From NCBI GenBank assembly GCA_035564115.1, contig DATMTN010000006.1, positions 1 through 12,811 of the forward strand: DNA of 12,811 nucleotides. Reading direction: 5' to 3'. Shown piece after piece: positions 6,108 through 12,246 of this stretch. Position numbers and translations under genes: made by a program. Source of the DNA: JACMPA01 sp035564115 (GTDB lineage Bacteria; Patescibacteriota; Saccharimonadia; Saccharimonadales; UBA4665). Position 1 is the stretch's first letter. The number at the start of each line of letters is the position of its first letter. A model generated the notes under the pieces. That model saw only the letters and a list, made by a program, of their open reading frames with translations. It was not told where the DNA came from and did not search any database.

Positions 6108-6680
6108 ATGAATGAGCAGAAGTCACAGGGTGGCAACGCGAGCAATCCGTTTAAGATGCTCGGTGATCACCTGAAGTATCTACGCGAACAGTTGAAGGAA
6201 AGTCTGATAGAAGTATCGGGCGCTGTCGAGATAGATATGGATGACTTAGCGCGCATAGAACAGGGAGTTGAACGTCCAAGCGAGGATATCCTCCTACTGC
6301 TAATACAACACTATGACATGCACGATCAGGAAGCGGTTCAGCTGTGGGAACTGGCTGGCTATGACGGTAACGAATCGCCCCACAAGATAAAACTAGAGAA
6401 CAACCCCGCTGCTATGCTGCAGAACAAGCAGATGGTTATGCTACTCGCGATGGACGTGCGGACGATGTATTCGGACGGGGTTGATATCAATATCAATCCA
6501 GCCGGTGTGACCATGAGTTTTAGCCAGACAACTGGCGACAATCAACGCGTGCCAGTTGGGCGTATTGGTATGAGCTACGAGCAGGCTACACTGGTCGTGA
6601 AGACGCTCGAACAGGCACTTTTGCGTGCGAAATATCTCGGTTCCCAGCACCGTCTGCCGGGTCCCGAGTCTACCTCTTAG
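6108..6680 (+). CDS. XRE-like helix-turn-helix protein with C-terminal DUF3467-like region
   Basis: The 190-aa protein has a Lys/Gln/Asn start, then an XRE/Cro-like HTH at about residues 15-72 (LGDHLKYLREQLKESL, recognition-helix region MDDLARIEQGVERPS). After a helical middle part comes a segment from about 125 to 175 with INPAGVTMSF and VGRIGMSYEQATLVVKTLEQ, resembling the short DUF3467 fold. The HTH is somewhat degenerate in its second helix, so it could act as a DNA-binding regulator or a protein adaptor. It is divergent from murB across 70-80 bp, a typical arrangement for a local regulator, and precedes the prsW cluster. I start at 6108 because the predicted transcript begins there. The HTH call is fairly secure; the C-terminal match is tentative. 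Confidence 0.8.
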   Translation: MNEQKSQGGNASNPFKMLGDHLKYLREQLKESLIEVSGAVEIDMDDLARIEQGVERPSEDILLLLIQHYDMHDQEAVQLWELAGYDGNESPHKIKLENNPAAMLQNKQMVMLLAMDVRTMYSDGVDININPAGVTMSFSQTTGDNQRVPVGRIGMSYEQATLVVKTLEQALLRAKYLGSQHRLPGPESTS

Positions 6681-6694
6681 CGCTGAATCTGTAA

Positions 6695-6730
6695 ATTGCA
6701 TATTTGGTGCAGGCTGTTATCATGGTAACA
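6695..6730 (+). promoter_or_regulatory. prsW promoter region with operator-like sequences
   Basis: TTGCAT (6696-6701), a 16-bp spacer and TATCAT (6718-6723) form a candidate promoter. Position 6695-6710 matches the minus-strand murA operator at 12 of 16 bases, including a shared CATATTTGGT core, and overlaps this -35. A second dyad, TGTTA-6 nt-TAACA (6715-6730), covers the -10. The prsW ATG at 6747 has no clear Shine-Dalgarno. Confidence 0.42.
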
Positions 6731-6746
6731 GTAGTTAAAAACAAAT

Positions 6747-7544
6747 ATGTACTTCGTCATCCTCGCCTTTATCGCTATCGCCAGTCTGCTCGTCTGGTAT
6801 CTGTTGGTGCATGACCATGGACGGAAACTGCCCGTCGCAACTCTGTGGTATGCCTGCGGGTTTGGCGTAATGGCAATGGGTCTGGCAATGGGTCTGGAGC
6901 GATTATTTTTACCGAGTAACTTTGTCATTGCGCCACAGGAATTTCCATTCGTAAAGCAGCTCGGATACTTTATGAGTATTGGTTTTATCGAGGAGACGGC
7001 AAAGTTTCTGCCCCTAGCGCTGTTTATCTATAAGCGTGACTATTTCCGCGAGCATACAGACGGTTGCATATACTTTGCGATCTGCGGGCTCACCTTTGGG
7101 CTCGTCGAGAATATCTTGTATACGGTCAGCTATGGCACGACTGTCGGGCTAACGCGGCTACTGTTGACACCGTTTCTGCATGCTGCAAGCACGAGTATTT
7201 TAGGCTACTATCTGGTGAGCTGGAAGTTGCAATCAAGTCATTGGAAACGATTTGCTGTGGCGGCTGTACTTGTGCCGTTAATGCACGGGCTGTATGACTT
7301 AGGAATGGGTGCCGATGCGCTATCGCTCCAGGTGCTGTCACTCATGCTGACATTACTGTTTAGTATGGGGCTTTTCCTGTATTTCATGGAAGCAAACGAG
7401 CTCGATAGGGTAATGGCTCGCCGGCCGGTTGGCTTTGCGCTCCAGCCGATTAGCACGGGCCATGAGCCTAATTTTTGCACGACATGTGGTCAGGCCAATG
7501 TGTATCACCGAGCCTATTGTGAACACTGTGGTCGTAAACTATAA
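6747..7544 (+). CDS. PrsW-family intramembrane metalloprotease with C-terminal zinc ribbon
   Basis: This 265-aa polytopic membrane protein carries the PrsW/CPBP-type motifs: IEETAK with E82-E83, ENILY with E121, H145 in FLHAAS, and H180/D184 in HGLYD. These residues would bind the metal and cleave peptide bonds within the membrane. In Bacillus subtilis PrsW cuts the anti-sigma factor RsiW. Hydrophobic segments lie near 1-21, 30-52, 73-95, 106-126, 135-157, 168-186 and 191-214. After a cytosolic linker the C-terminus has C244-x2-C247 and C258-x2-C261, a rubredoxin-like zinc ribbon not found in classical PrsW. The downstream protein starts with a nearly matching ribbon. The substrate is unknown. 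No anti-sigma factor is adjacent, and the neighbouring single-pass proteins are candidates by position only. Confidence 0.88.
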   Translation: MYFVILAFIAIASLLVWYLLVHDHGRKLPVATLWYACGFGVMAMGLAMGLERLFLPSNFVIAPQEFPFVKQLGYFMSIGFIEETAKFLPLALFIYKRDYFREHTDGCIYFAICGLTFGLVENILYTVSYGTTVGLTRLLLTPFLHAASTSILGYYLVSWKLQSSHWKRFAVAAVLVPLMHGLYDLGMGADALSLQVLSLMLTLLFSMGLFLYFMEANELDRVMARRPVGFALQPISTGHEPNFCTTCGQANVYHRAYCEHCGRKL

Positions 7545-7588
7545 TCCCCAACAACAGAGTAATGCTTACGATTAAGGTGGAATAACCG

Positions 7589-8437
7589 ATGCTATGTCCA
7601 AAATGCCAACAGCCGACCGACTCGGGTGCAGCATACTGCGGTAATTGTGGGTATAAGCTTGAACAGGTATCAGGGACACCCGTGCCGGTCGAAACGAGCA
7701 CAGCCACTCCCTCGGGTTACCCAGTCTATGTTCGGCACGATCACGGCAATAAGGCAATTGCTTCACTCGTTCTGGCTGTGTTGGGGATACCAGCTTGCTT
7801 GATTCCGATTGTTGGCCTGGTCTTTGGCGTGCTGGCATTGGTCTTTGGCACGCTGTCATTTCGTTCTTCCAGGAAAAAGTTCGCGGTGGTCGGTATAGCG
7901 CTTGGCGTGGTCGTCGTGCTGGGCTCACTCTATTTATGGATGCGTAACGCTCAGGAGTTAGTGAATGGAGGCAGTACGAACCAGATTACGCATCAGTCCG
8001 CGCGAGTCAGTGGTTCACTCCAAACAATACATACGCCCTGTTATACCACTAAGATACCAGCCGCCATGAAAGTCACCCGAAGCGCTGGCAGCTGTACCTT
8101 CCTAGGCACTACTACAGGCAGTGCTGAGCAGGAAGAGGTCAAGGTGATACAAGTCCCGGGCCTGACTCTGGCTAATCTTGCCACAGCTGCACGGGCAGAT
8201 GTGAGTAATGTGGTCGGCACTATCCCGGGGGGCTCTATAACGAAACAGCAGAGCGCAACGTTTGCCCATAGCCAAGCGTACGAGATTAGTATTAAGTCAA
8301 CGGATGGTAGCGCCGGCACGATGAGTTATGTATACGACGCGACTAGTCAGGGGAATCTAGTAATTGTGCTTCACACCCAAGCGAGCGGTACTGACTATGG
8401 CCTGAATTTGATTGAATCACACTGGTCCTGGTTATAG
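7589..8437 (+). CDS. Membrane protein: N-terminal zinc ribbon, DUF4190-like TM region, extracytoplasmic domain
   Basis: The 282-aa protein starts with a zinc ribbon (C3, C6, C17, C20), then a Pro/Thr-rich linker (28-48). Three hydrophobic segments follow, at about 53-72, 73-91 and 98-117. The Gly-rich GLVFGVLALVFGTLSF section resembles DUF4190. The remaining 165 residues should face outside and hold two cysteines (C151, C169) that could form a disulfide. This ectodomain, rich in Thr, Ser and Ala, matches no family I know. The start is firm: AAGGTGG at 7574-7580 lies 8 nt before the ATG. It follows the PrsW gene by 44 nt. The gap to the next ORF is 3 nt. The shared ribbon suggests the two proteins act in one membrane complex or pathway, which is inference. 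Confidence 0.82.
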   Translation: MLCPKCQQPTDSGAAYCGNCGYKLEQVSGTPVPVETSTATPSGYPVYVRHDHGNKAIASLVLAVLGIPACLIPIVGLVFGVLALVFGTLSFRSSRKKFAVVGIALGVVVVLGSLYLWMRNAQELVNGGSTNQITHQSARVSGSLQTIHTPCYTTKIPAAMKVTRSAGSCTFLGTTTGSAEQEEVKVIQVPGLTLANLATAARADVSNVVGTIPGGSITKQQSATFAHSQAYEISIKSTDGSAGTMSYVYDATSQGNLVIVLHTQASGTDYGLNLIESHWSWL

Positions 8438-8440
8438 AAT

Positions 8441-8701
8441 GTGGCTATGCAGATAACTTCCTACCAGCATCCACACAAGATTGGCTTGACCGTTTTCCTG
8501 CTCGCCCTTTTTGCCATACCGTTCATACTGGAATGGCAAAACCTAAACCAGCACGATACAAGTACATTCATGGCCGGTGGTGCAGTTGTTGGCCGGCCGG
8601 CAGTGCACACTTCTCGCGATAGTAGCTCAGCCACCAATAATAGTGGTGCCATGGCGGCGGTGGCTGGCAAAACACTTATCGGCGCACTCGCTGAGCAGTG
8701 A
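8441..8701 (+). CDS. Small single-pass membrane protein of unknown function
   Basis: The frame opens with GTG at 8441 or ATG at 8447 and encodes 84-86 aa. One hydrophobic segment (about 14-31, GLTVFLLALFAIPFILEW) follows a short basic N-terminus, predicting an N-in anchor. A Ser/Ala/Gly-rich tail of about 50 residues would lie outside the cytoplasm. It begins 3 nt after the zinc-ribbon membrane protein, fitting an operon, but has no clear Shine-Dalgarno and belongs to no family I recognise. The stop is TGA. Because it lies directly behind a PrsW-type protease cluster, it could be a substrate or accessory anchor. That is speculation from context. Confidence 0.5.
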   Translation: MAMQITSYQHPHKIGLTVFLLALFAIPFILEWQNLNQHDTSTFMAGGAVVGRPAVHTSRDSSSATNNSGAMAAVAGKTLIGALAEQ

Positions 8702-8730
8702 CGTGTCATGACAACCGGTGAAATAGTTAA

Positions 8731-8759
8731 CTTACATCACCGAAGCGGCCCTCTATACT
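8731..8759 (+). promoter_or_regulatory. Promoter of the PH-like gene, predicted leaderless
   Basis: CTTACA (8731-8736, 4/6), a 17-bp spacer and TATACT (8754-8759, 5/6) place the start of transcription at about 8766, next to the ATG at 8767. No Shine-Dalgarno is present. Confidence 0.6.
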
Positions 8760-8766
8760 TAAAGTT

Positions 8767-9360
8767 ATGGCTACTACTGTTAAACTACCGCAGACAAGGG
8801 CACTTGGAGGATATGCGTTACGGCGCACCCAGTTCAACGAATGGTTTGGTACGCGACGCAAACAGACTGGCACCTCAACCAAAAGCCAATCTGATCCACA
8901 CAAAGATAAGGATGATGGTTCGACCAATGGCAAAGATGCACGTAGGTTACGCTCAGTTGTTCGTGAGTCACACACTATCCTAATAAAGGCGCGAGCAGTC
9001 TTTCCGTTCCAGCTCTTTCCTGACTATTTAAACATTGATCGCCATAAGCTTACGATCATTCACCGACAATTTTGGGGAATCGAACAGACTGTAAGTGTGC
9101 CAATTGAAAATATCAAAAATGTTGAGGCTGATTTTGGGCCATTTTTTGGCTCGATTACCGTCACTTCAGATTTATTTATAAATAATACCCAGACAGTTCA
9201 TTTTCTGTGGCGTCACGAGGCTAAGAATATTCAGAAGTTACTCCAAGGAGCAATTGTCGCCCAGCGGGAAGGTATTGATTTGAGTAAGATTGAAATAAAA
9301 CAATTACGAAAGATGCTGGTCGACCTTGGCTCAGGTCACACCAAATCGATGCGACGTTAG
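8767..9360 (+). CDS. PH-like domain protein of unknown function
   Basis: The 197-aa protein has a basic N-terminus (1-35), a polar low-complexity linker (36-60, rich in Ser, Lys, Asp), and a beta-rich core at about 70-165. That core includes ARAVFPFQLFPDYLNIDRHKL, PIENIKNVEADFGPFFGSI and a closing helix HEAKNIQKLLQGAIVAQ. The layout, beta strands followed by one helix, resembles bacterial PH domains. I recall similar proteins in other CPR genomes, but this family call is by eye. No transmembrane segment is present. The -10 box ends 7 nt before the ATG, so a leaderless message is predicted. The stop codon interlocks with that of mpg on the other strand (TTAG). Confidence 0.75.
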   Translation: MATTVKLPQTRALGGYALRRTQFNEWFGTRRKQTGTSTKSQSDPHKDKDDGSTNGKDARRLRSVVRESHTILIKARAVFPFQLFPDYLNIDRHKLTIIHRQFWGIEQTVSVPIENIKNVEADFGPFFGSITVTSDLFINNTQTVHFLWRHEAKNIQKLLQGAIVAQREGIDLSKIEIKQLRKMLVDLGSGHTKSMRR

Positions 9361-9911
9361 TTGTCGATCACAAATCGCCATAAACGGTGCGTGTCCTTGG
9401 TAATGCCGATTCGTGCGGTGGCGTGCACTCTCGGCTGACTTCCGACGGGTGGTAAGAGTAAAAACTCACCTTGGTTCAGGGCTTTGCCGTTATCTCTACG
9501 AGTAACGAGGAGTGCCTGACAGATTTTTGCTGGGCCATCAGTAAGTTTGTTGTCGGGCTGATAGTTGCGGCGTTGTCGTATGATATCCACGCCCTCATCA
9601 GGGGCTAAGGCGCGAATTAACACGGCGTCTCCTGTGCCGGTCAATCCAGTGACAATATTCATGCAGTGATGCATGCCGTATGTAAAGTAGACGTAGATAT
9701 GGCCGGCTGGCCCAAACATGACTTGTGTGCGCGGTGTCTGGCCACGATAGCTGTGGCTGGCCGCATCATGCTCGTTGTAGGCTTCGGTTTCGACAATCAC
9801 TCCACCCACTAACTGAGTGCCTTCCCGCCTATATAGGCGCCAGCCAATAAGCTTCGGAGCTGCTTGGACCGAGCCATCCTCTAAAAAAGACAAATCTACT
9901 GCATTACCCAT
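9357..9911 (-). CDS. mpg: 3-methyladenine DNA glycosylase (AAG/Mpg family)
   Basis: This base-excision repair enzyme removes alkylated purines such as 3-methyladenine, and in relatives hypoxanthine, from DNA. At 184 aa (family about 190-210) it shows the hallmark VETEAY with the catalytic Glu, DAASHSYRGQTPRTQVMFGP, HIYVYFTYGMHHCMNIV, a VLIRALAP strand, and the conserved LTDGPAKICQAL near the C-terminus. I place the start at the ATG at 9911 (MGNAVDLSF). An extended -10 box ends 7 nt upstream, and the further upstream frame (a Cys/Leu-rich stretch) lies across the promoter. Together with the RdgB-like enzyme it represents nucleotide-damage handling in this window. Confidence 0.93.
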   Translation of the reverse strand: MGNAVDLSFLEDGSVQAAPKLIGWRLYRREGTQLVGGVIVETEAYNEHDAASHSYRGQTPRTQVMFGPAGHIYVYFTYGMHHCMNIVTGLTGTGDAVLIRALAPDEGVDIIRQRRNYQPDNKLTDGPAKICQALLVTRRDNGKALNQGEFLLLPPVGSQPRVHATARIGITKDTHRLWRFVIDN

Positions 9912-9917
9912 AAGTCC

Positions 9918-9926
9918 ATAGTAGCA
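9918..9926 (-). promoter_or_regulatory. Extended -10 promoter of mpg, predicted leaderless
   Basis: The minus strand reads TGCTACTAT, a TGn-extended -10 hexamer ending at 9918, 7 nt from the ATG at 9911. No consensus -35 is found at 16-18 bp. Initiation at about 9911 would produce an mRNA beginning at its start codon. Confidence 0.55.
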
Positions 9927-9944
9927 GCACGATAAACTCAACAA

Positions 9945-9973
9945 CAGACACGACAAGCTTGGGGGTATATCAT
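9945..9973 (+). promoter_or_regulatory. Candidate gdhA promoter
   Basis: CAGACA (9945-9950, 4/6), a 17-bp spacer and TATCAT (9968-9973, 4/6) would start transcription near 9980, giving a leader of about 39 nt with AAGGAGG at 10007-10013, 5 nt before the ATG. The string TATCATGGTAA (9968-9978) also occurs over the prsW -10 at 6718-6728. Confidence 0.45.
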
Positions 9974-10018
9974 GGTAAGGCGCACTTACGTATCACACTG
10001 ATAGTTAAGGAGGGATAG

Positions 10019-11221
10019 ATGTTAGAAACCGCACATGCGTTTATTGATCGTGCAGCCGAAAAACTGAACATACCAACGGATGTCGTAGCCCAGCTAAAGC
10101 AGCCAAATCACGAACATGTATTTGAGGTGCAGCTCGACAACGGTAAATCCTTTAAAGCTTTCCGAGTACAGCACAACAATAAGCTTGGGCCGTACAAGGG
10201 CGGTATTCGCTATCACCAAAACGTTACTCTCGAGGAAGTCCAAACGCTGGCGACACTTATGAGCCTGAAGACTGCTGCCGTAGGCTTGCCACTTGGCGGC
10301 GGCAAAGGTGGCATCACCGTGAACCCACGTGAATTGAGTGCTACTGAGCTGGAGGAGCTGAGCCGAAAATACGCTCGTCATCTAACGCCTCACATTGGTC
10401 CAGATAAAGACGTGCCAGCTCCTGACGTGAACACGAACGGACAGATTATTGACTGGATGGTAGAGGAGTACGAGAGCATTACGGGTGAGTCAAACAAGGC
10501 GAGCTTCACCGGCAAAAGTATTGCAAAGGGTGGTAGTCTGGGTCGTGACGCAGCCACTGGTCGTGGCGGCGTGTTAGCGCTCGCAGAGCTGCTGAGCTTA
10601 GAGGACAACCTGGAGAAGCCCCTCACCTACGCGGTCCAGGGGTTCGGGAATGTTGGCTCATTCTTTGCAAGCACAGCTCAGAACATGTATCCACAGTGGA
10701 AATTGGTTGCAGCAAGTGACTCCGAGGTTGCCGTCCACAATGCCGAAGGACTGGATGCGAAAGCACTCCAAAAGTTCAAAGAAGATGGTGGTAGGTTCAA
10801 GAACTACGAATCTGACACCGAGAAGATTACTAACGACGCACTATTGGCGCTTGATGTTGATGTGTTGATTCTGGCCGGCCTGGAGGATAGCGTTACCGAC
10901 AAAAACGTCAGCACGGTCCGGGCAAAGCACGTCGTAGAACTAGCCAACGGCCCCATAACCGACAAGGCACTCGATGCCTTTGCCGATGCCGGCGTAACGG
11001 TACTGCCCGACGTGATCGCCAATGCAGGTGGCGTCATTGTCAGCTATCTAGAGTGGTGCCAAAACGTCGCTGGTGAACACTGGACGGTCGAGAAGGTGAA
11101 TGACGAGCTTGCTAAATACATGAAGCCAGCAGTAAAAAGCACCTACGAAGCAGCCAAGGAGCATGGTACCGATCTAAAGAGTGCTGCCTTCATCATTGCT
11201 CTTAAACGATTGACTGCATAG
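10019..11221 (+). CDS. gdhA: Glutamate dehydrogenase (Glu/Leu/Phe/Val dehydrogenase family)
   Basis: The 400-aa cytosolic enzyme is expected to interconvert glutamate with 2-oxoglutarate and ammonia using NAD(P). The N-terminal substrate domain has PYKGGIRYH (58-66), SLKTA with K84, GGGKGGI with catalytic K96, and PAPDVNT with D136. The Rossmann domain starts after TGRGG (180-184) and has the dinucleotide loop GFGNVG (208-213). Near the end ANAGGVIVSYLEW is typical. The Asp after the second strand (ASDSE, about 232-236) hints at NAD use, but this is weak. The start is fixed by a strong AAGGAGG 5 nt upstream. It stands alone between mpg (divergent) and a terminator. It could be a leucine or related dehydrogenase, but the motifs favour glutamate. 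Confidence 0.95.
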   Translation: MLETAHAFIDRAAEKLNIPTDVVAQLKQPNHEHVFEVQLDNGKSFKAFRVQHNNKLGPYKGGIRYHQNVTLEEVQTLATLMSLKTAAVGLPLGGGKGGITVNPRELSATELEELSRKYARHLTPHIGPDKDVPAPDVNTNGQIIDWMVEEYESITGESNKASFTGKSIAKGGSLGRDAATGRGGVLALAELLSLEDNLEKPLTYAVQGFGNVGSFFASTAQNMYPQWKLVAASDSEVAVHNAEGLDAKALQKFKEDGGRFKNYESDTEKITNDALLALDVDVLILAGLEDSVTDKNVSTVRAKHVVELANGPITDKALDAFADAGVTVLPDVIANAGGVIVSYLEWCQNVAGEHWTVEKVNDELAKYMKPAVKSTYEAAKEHGTDLKSAAFIIALKRLTA

Positions 11222-11248
11222 GGGTCGATTAGTCCAGTAGTCAAAGAA

Positions 11249-11274
11249 AAAAGCCCTCAATCCAGAGGGCTTTT
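11249..11274. terminator. Bidirectional rho-independent terminator after gdhA and tRNA-Arg
   Basis: A perfect 10-bp stem, AAAAGCCCTC/GAGGGCTTTT, with a 6-nt loop (AATCCA) lies 28 nt after the gdhA stop. It is T-flanked in both directions, with the longer T run on the minus strand, so it also serves the tRNA-Arg(CCG) gene. Confidence 0.9.
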
Positions 11275-11301
11275 CCAGACAGGTGCAATTTTTATGCGAC
11301 T

Positions 11302-11378
11302 TGGTACCCCGCACAGGAATCGAACCTGCAACCTTCAGTACCGGAAACTGACGCTCTATCCAATTGAGCTAACGGGGC
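11302..11378 (-). tRNA. tRNA-Arg (anticodon CCG), CCA encoded
   Basis: The minus strand forms a cloverleaf with acceptor GCCCCGT/GCGGGGT, D stem GCTC/GAGC, a perfect anticodon stem TCAGT/ACTGA around TTCCGGT (anticodon CCG at 11344-11342), a T arm with TTCGATT, discriminator A and encoded CCA (11304-11302). It reads CGG. The first pair is G1-U72 and pair 7-66 is U-G, an unusually weak pair of acceptor ends. Confidence 0.93.
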
Positions 11379-11390
11379 GTAACTATCGTA

Positions 11391-11399
11391 ATTATACCA
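11391..11399 (-). promoter_or_regulatory. Extended -10 promoter of tRNA-Arg(CCG)
   Basis: The minus strand reads TGGTATAAT, a perfect extended -10 element, ending 12 nt before the tRNA 5' end. No -35 consensus is visible 17 bp upstream. Confidence 0.7.
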
Positions 11400-11400
11400 G

Positions 11401-11426
11401 GACATCATTGGGGAGGTGGGGATGTC
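11401..11426. repeat. Inverted repeat with G-rich loop upstream of tRNA-Arg(CCG)
   Basis: Arms GACATC and GATGTC flank a 14-nt loop containing GGGGAGGTGGG. It occupies the place where a -35 element would be for the tRNA promoter. It may be a regulator site or chance. Confidence 0.35.
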
Positions 11427-11495
11427 ACAATTGTTACTGTGGCTGGTGCGTATATAGGTTATATTGCACACTATTGTAGATGAGGGTCCTAGGGT

Positions 11496-11816
11496 ATGGC
11501 AAAAACATTAGTCGGCGGCATGCGCCAGGTGAGCATCGGTCCTAATATCATGAACACTGCAGCTCATGCGGGGGTGGTAGTAGATCGTCGCCGGGAGATA
11601 GGCACCGGCTCAAAATACATGAAAGGCCTTGGCGAGTGGGTGCTTCAACGAGAGGTATATTCGTCGCCTCAGCAGGAGCCTGCCGCGGAACAGGGCCCGA
11701 TAGAGGAGTCCGAGGAAGTATTGCACGGTGTTGACGCAGTGGTTGGCAAAGTTATGACTGAATTGGTTGAGCTTGATCTAGACGCCGAGATGGCTGAGGA
11801 GTCAGTCCCCGTTTAG
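11496..11816 (+). CDS. Small acidic hypothetical protein
   Basis: The 106-aa frame has a basic first half (about 1-52, with RRREIGTGSKYMKGLGEW) and a strongly acidic, Glu-rich second half, with a likely amphipathic helix at about 78-100 (VDAVVGKVMTELVELDLDAE). There is no signal peptide or membrane segment. A GAGGG motif lies 8 nt before the ATG and could bind the ribosome. I recognise no family. Its stop interlocks with that of the convergent 73-aa gene through TTAG. The charge split and small size would suit a protein- or nucleic-acid-binding adaptor, but nothing in the sequence proves a role. Confidence 0.55.
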   Translation: MAKTLVGGMRQVSIGPNIMNTAAHAGVVVDRRREIGTGSKYMKGLGEWVLQREVYSSPQQEPAAEQGPIEESEEVLHGVDAVVGKVMTELVELDLDAEMAEESVPV

Positions 11817-12034
11817 CGGCTTCGGTCGTTGTCGGTACCAAACTTTGCAATTTTTTTGCCAAGCTTCTTAGTTAAGGAAGTTAGCTGTTTAGTCTGACGA
11901 GCGAATTCACGGTCAAGCTCTTTAAGACGCACAAGTAATAAGGAAGACTCAGATTCTGAGGCTGTTGCAGCCCGCCGTTTCCGGCTTGGATGTGGCTTGG
12001 GCTGCGGGGTCGAAGGAGTAAGTGCCTGCGCCAT
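11813..12034 (-). CDS. Small basic hypothetical protein with coiled-coil tail
   Basis: The 73-aa product has a Pro/Thr start (MAQALTPSTPQPKPHP), a basic patch SRKRRAA (17-23), a Ser/Glu stretch, and a heptad-like helix at about 31-65 (LLLVRLKELDREF, then KQLTSLTKKLGKKI) that could form a coiled coil. Composition is strongly basic, so nucleic-acid binding is possible. AAAAGG lies about 7 nt upstream of the ATG, and a good promoter is found 75-100 bp upstream, which supports expression. No family is recognised. Its convergent neighbour is acidic, so the two could interact. Confidence 0.55.
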   Translation of the reverse strand: MAQALTPSTPQPKPHPSRKRRAATASESESSLLLVRLKELDREFARQTKQLTSLTKKLGKKIAKFGTDNDRSR

Positions 12035-12109
12035 GGGAATGCCTTTTGCAGCGATATAGTTGCTACGGAGCTTTTACCCGGGTCGTATCTGTTATACAAC
12101 CTAATTTGG

Positions 12110-12137
12110 ACTATATACCTTTAGCCAGAAATGTAAA
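12110..12137 (-). promoter_or_regulatory. Promoter of the small basic protein gene
   Basis: The minus strand has TTTACA (12137-12132, 5/6), a 16-bp spacer and TATAGT (12115-12110, 5/6). Initiation near 12103 gives a leader of about 69 nt. A short dyad AGCAA-TATT-TTGCT (12137-12150) touches the -35 and could be an operator. Confidence 0.65.
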
Positions 12138-12246
12138 GCAATATTTTGCTAATTTTTCCGCTCTCAGCAGGCTGTTAGATAGTTAATAGTGCTGTCGCTT
12201 CGTTTTCTGTAATCTTAAATACATTAGTAAAGATAAGGAGGGAAGT

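Noticed and set aside
9912..9956. Longer start for mpg with a Cys/Leu-rich N-terminus
   Set aside because: The extension crosses the extended -10 promoter and is not part of the Mpg family; the ATG at 9911 is preferred.
11294..11479. Plus-strand 61-aa frame over tRNA-Arg(CCG)
   Set aside because: It translates the complement of the tRNA and has no ribosome site.
11881..12099. Minus-strand 72-codon frame starting with TTG
   Set aside because: It overlaps the 73-aa gene in another frame, has a weak start codon and shadow-like composition.
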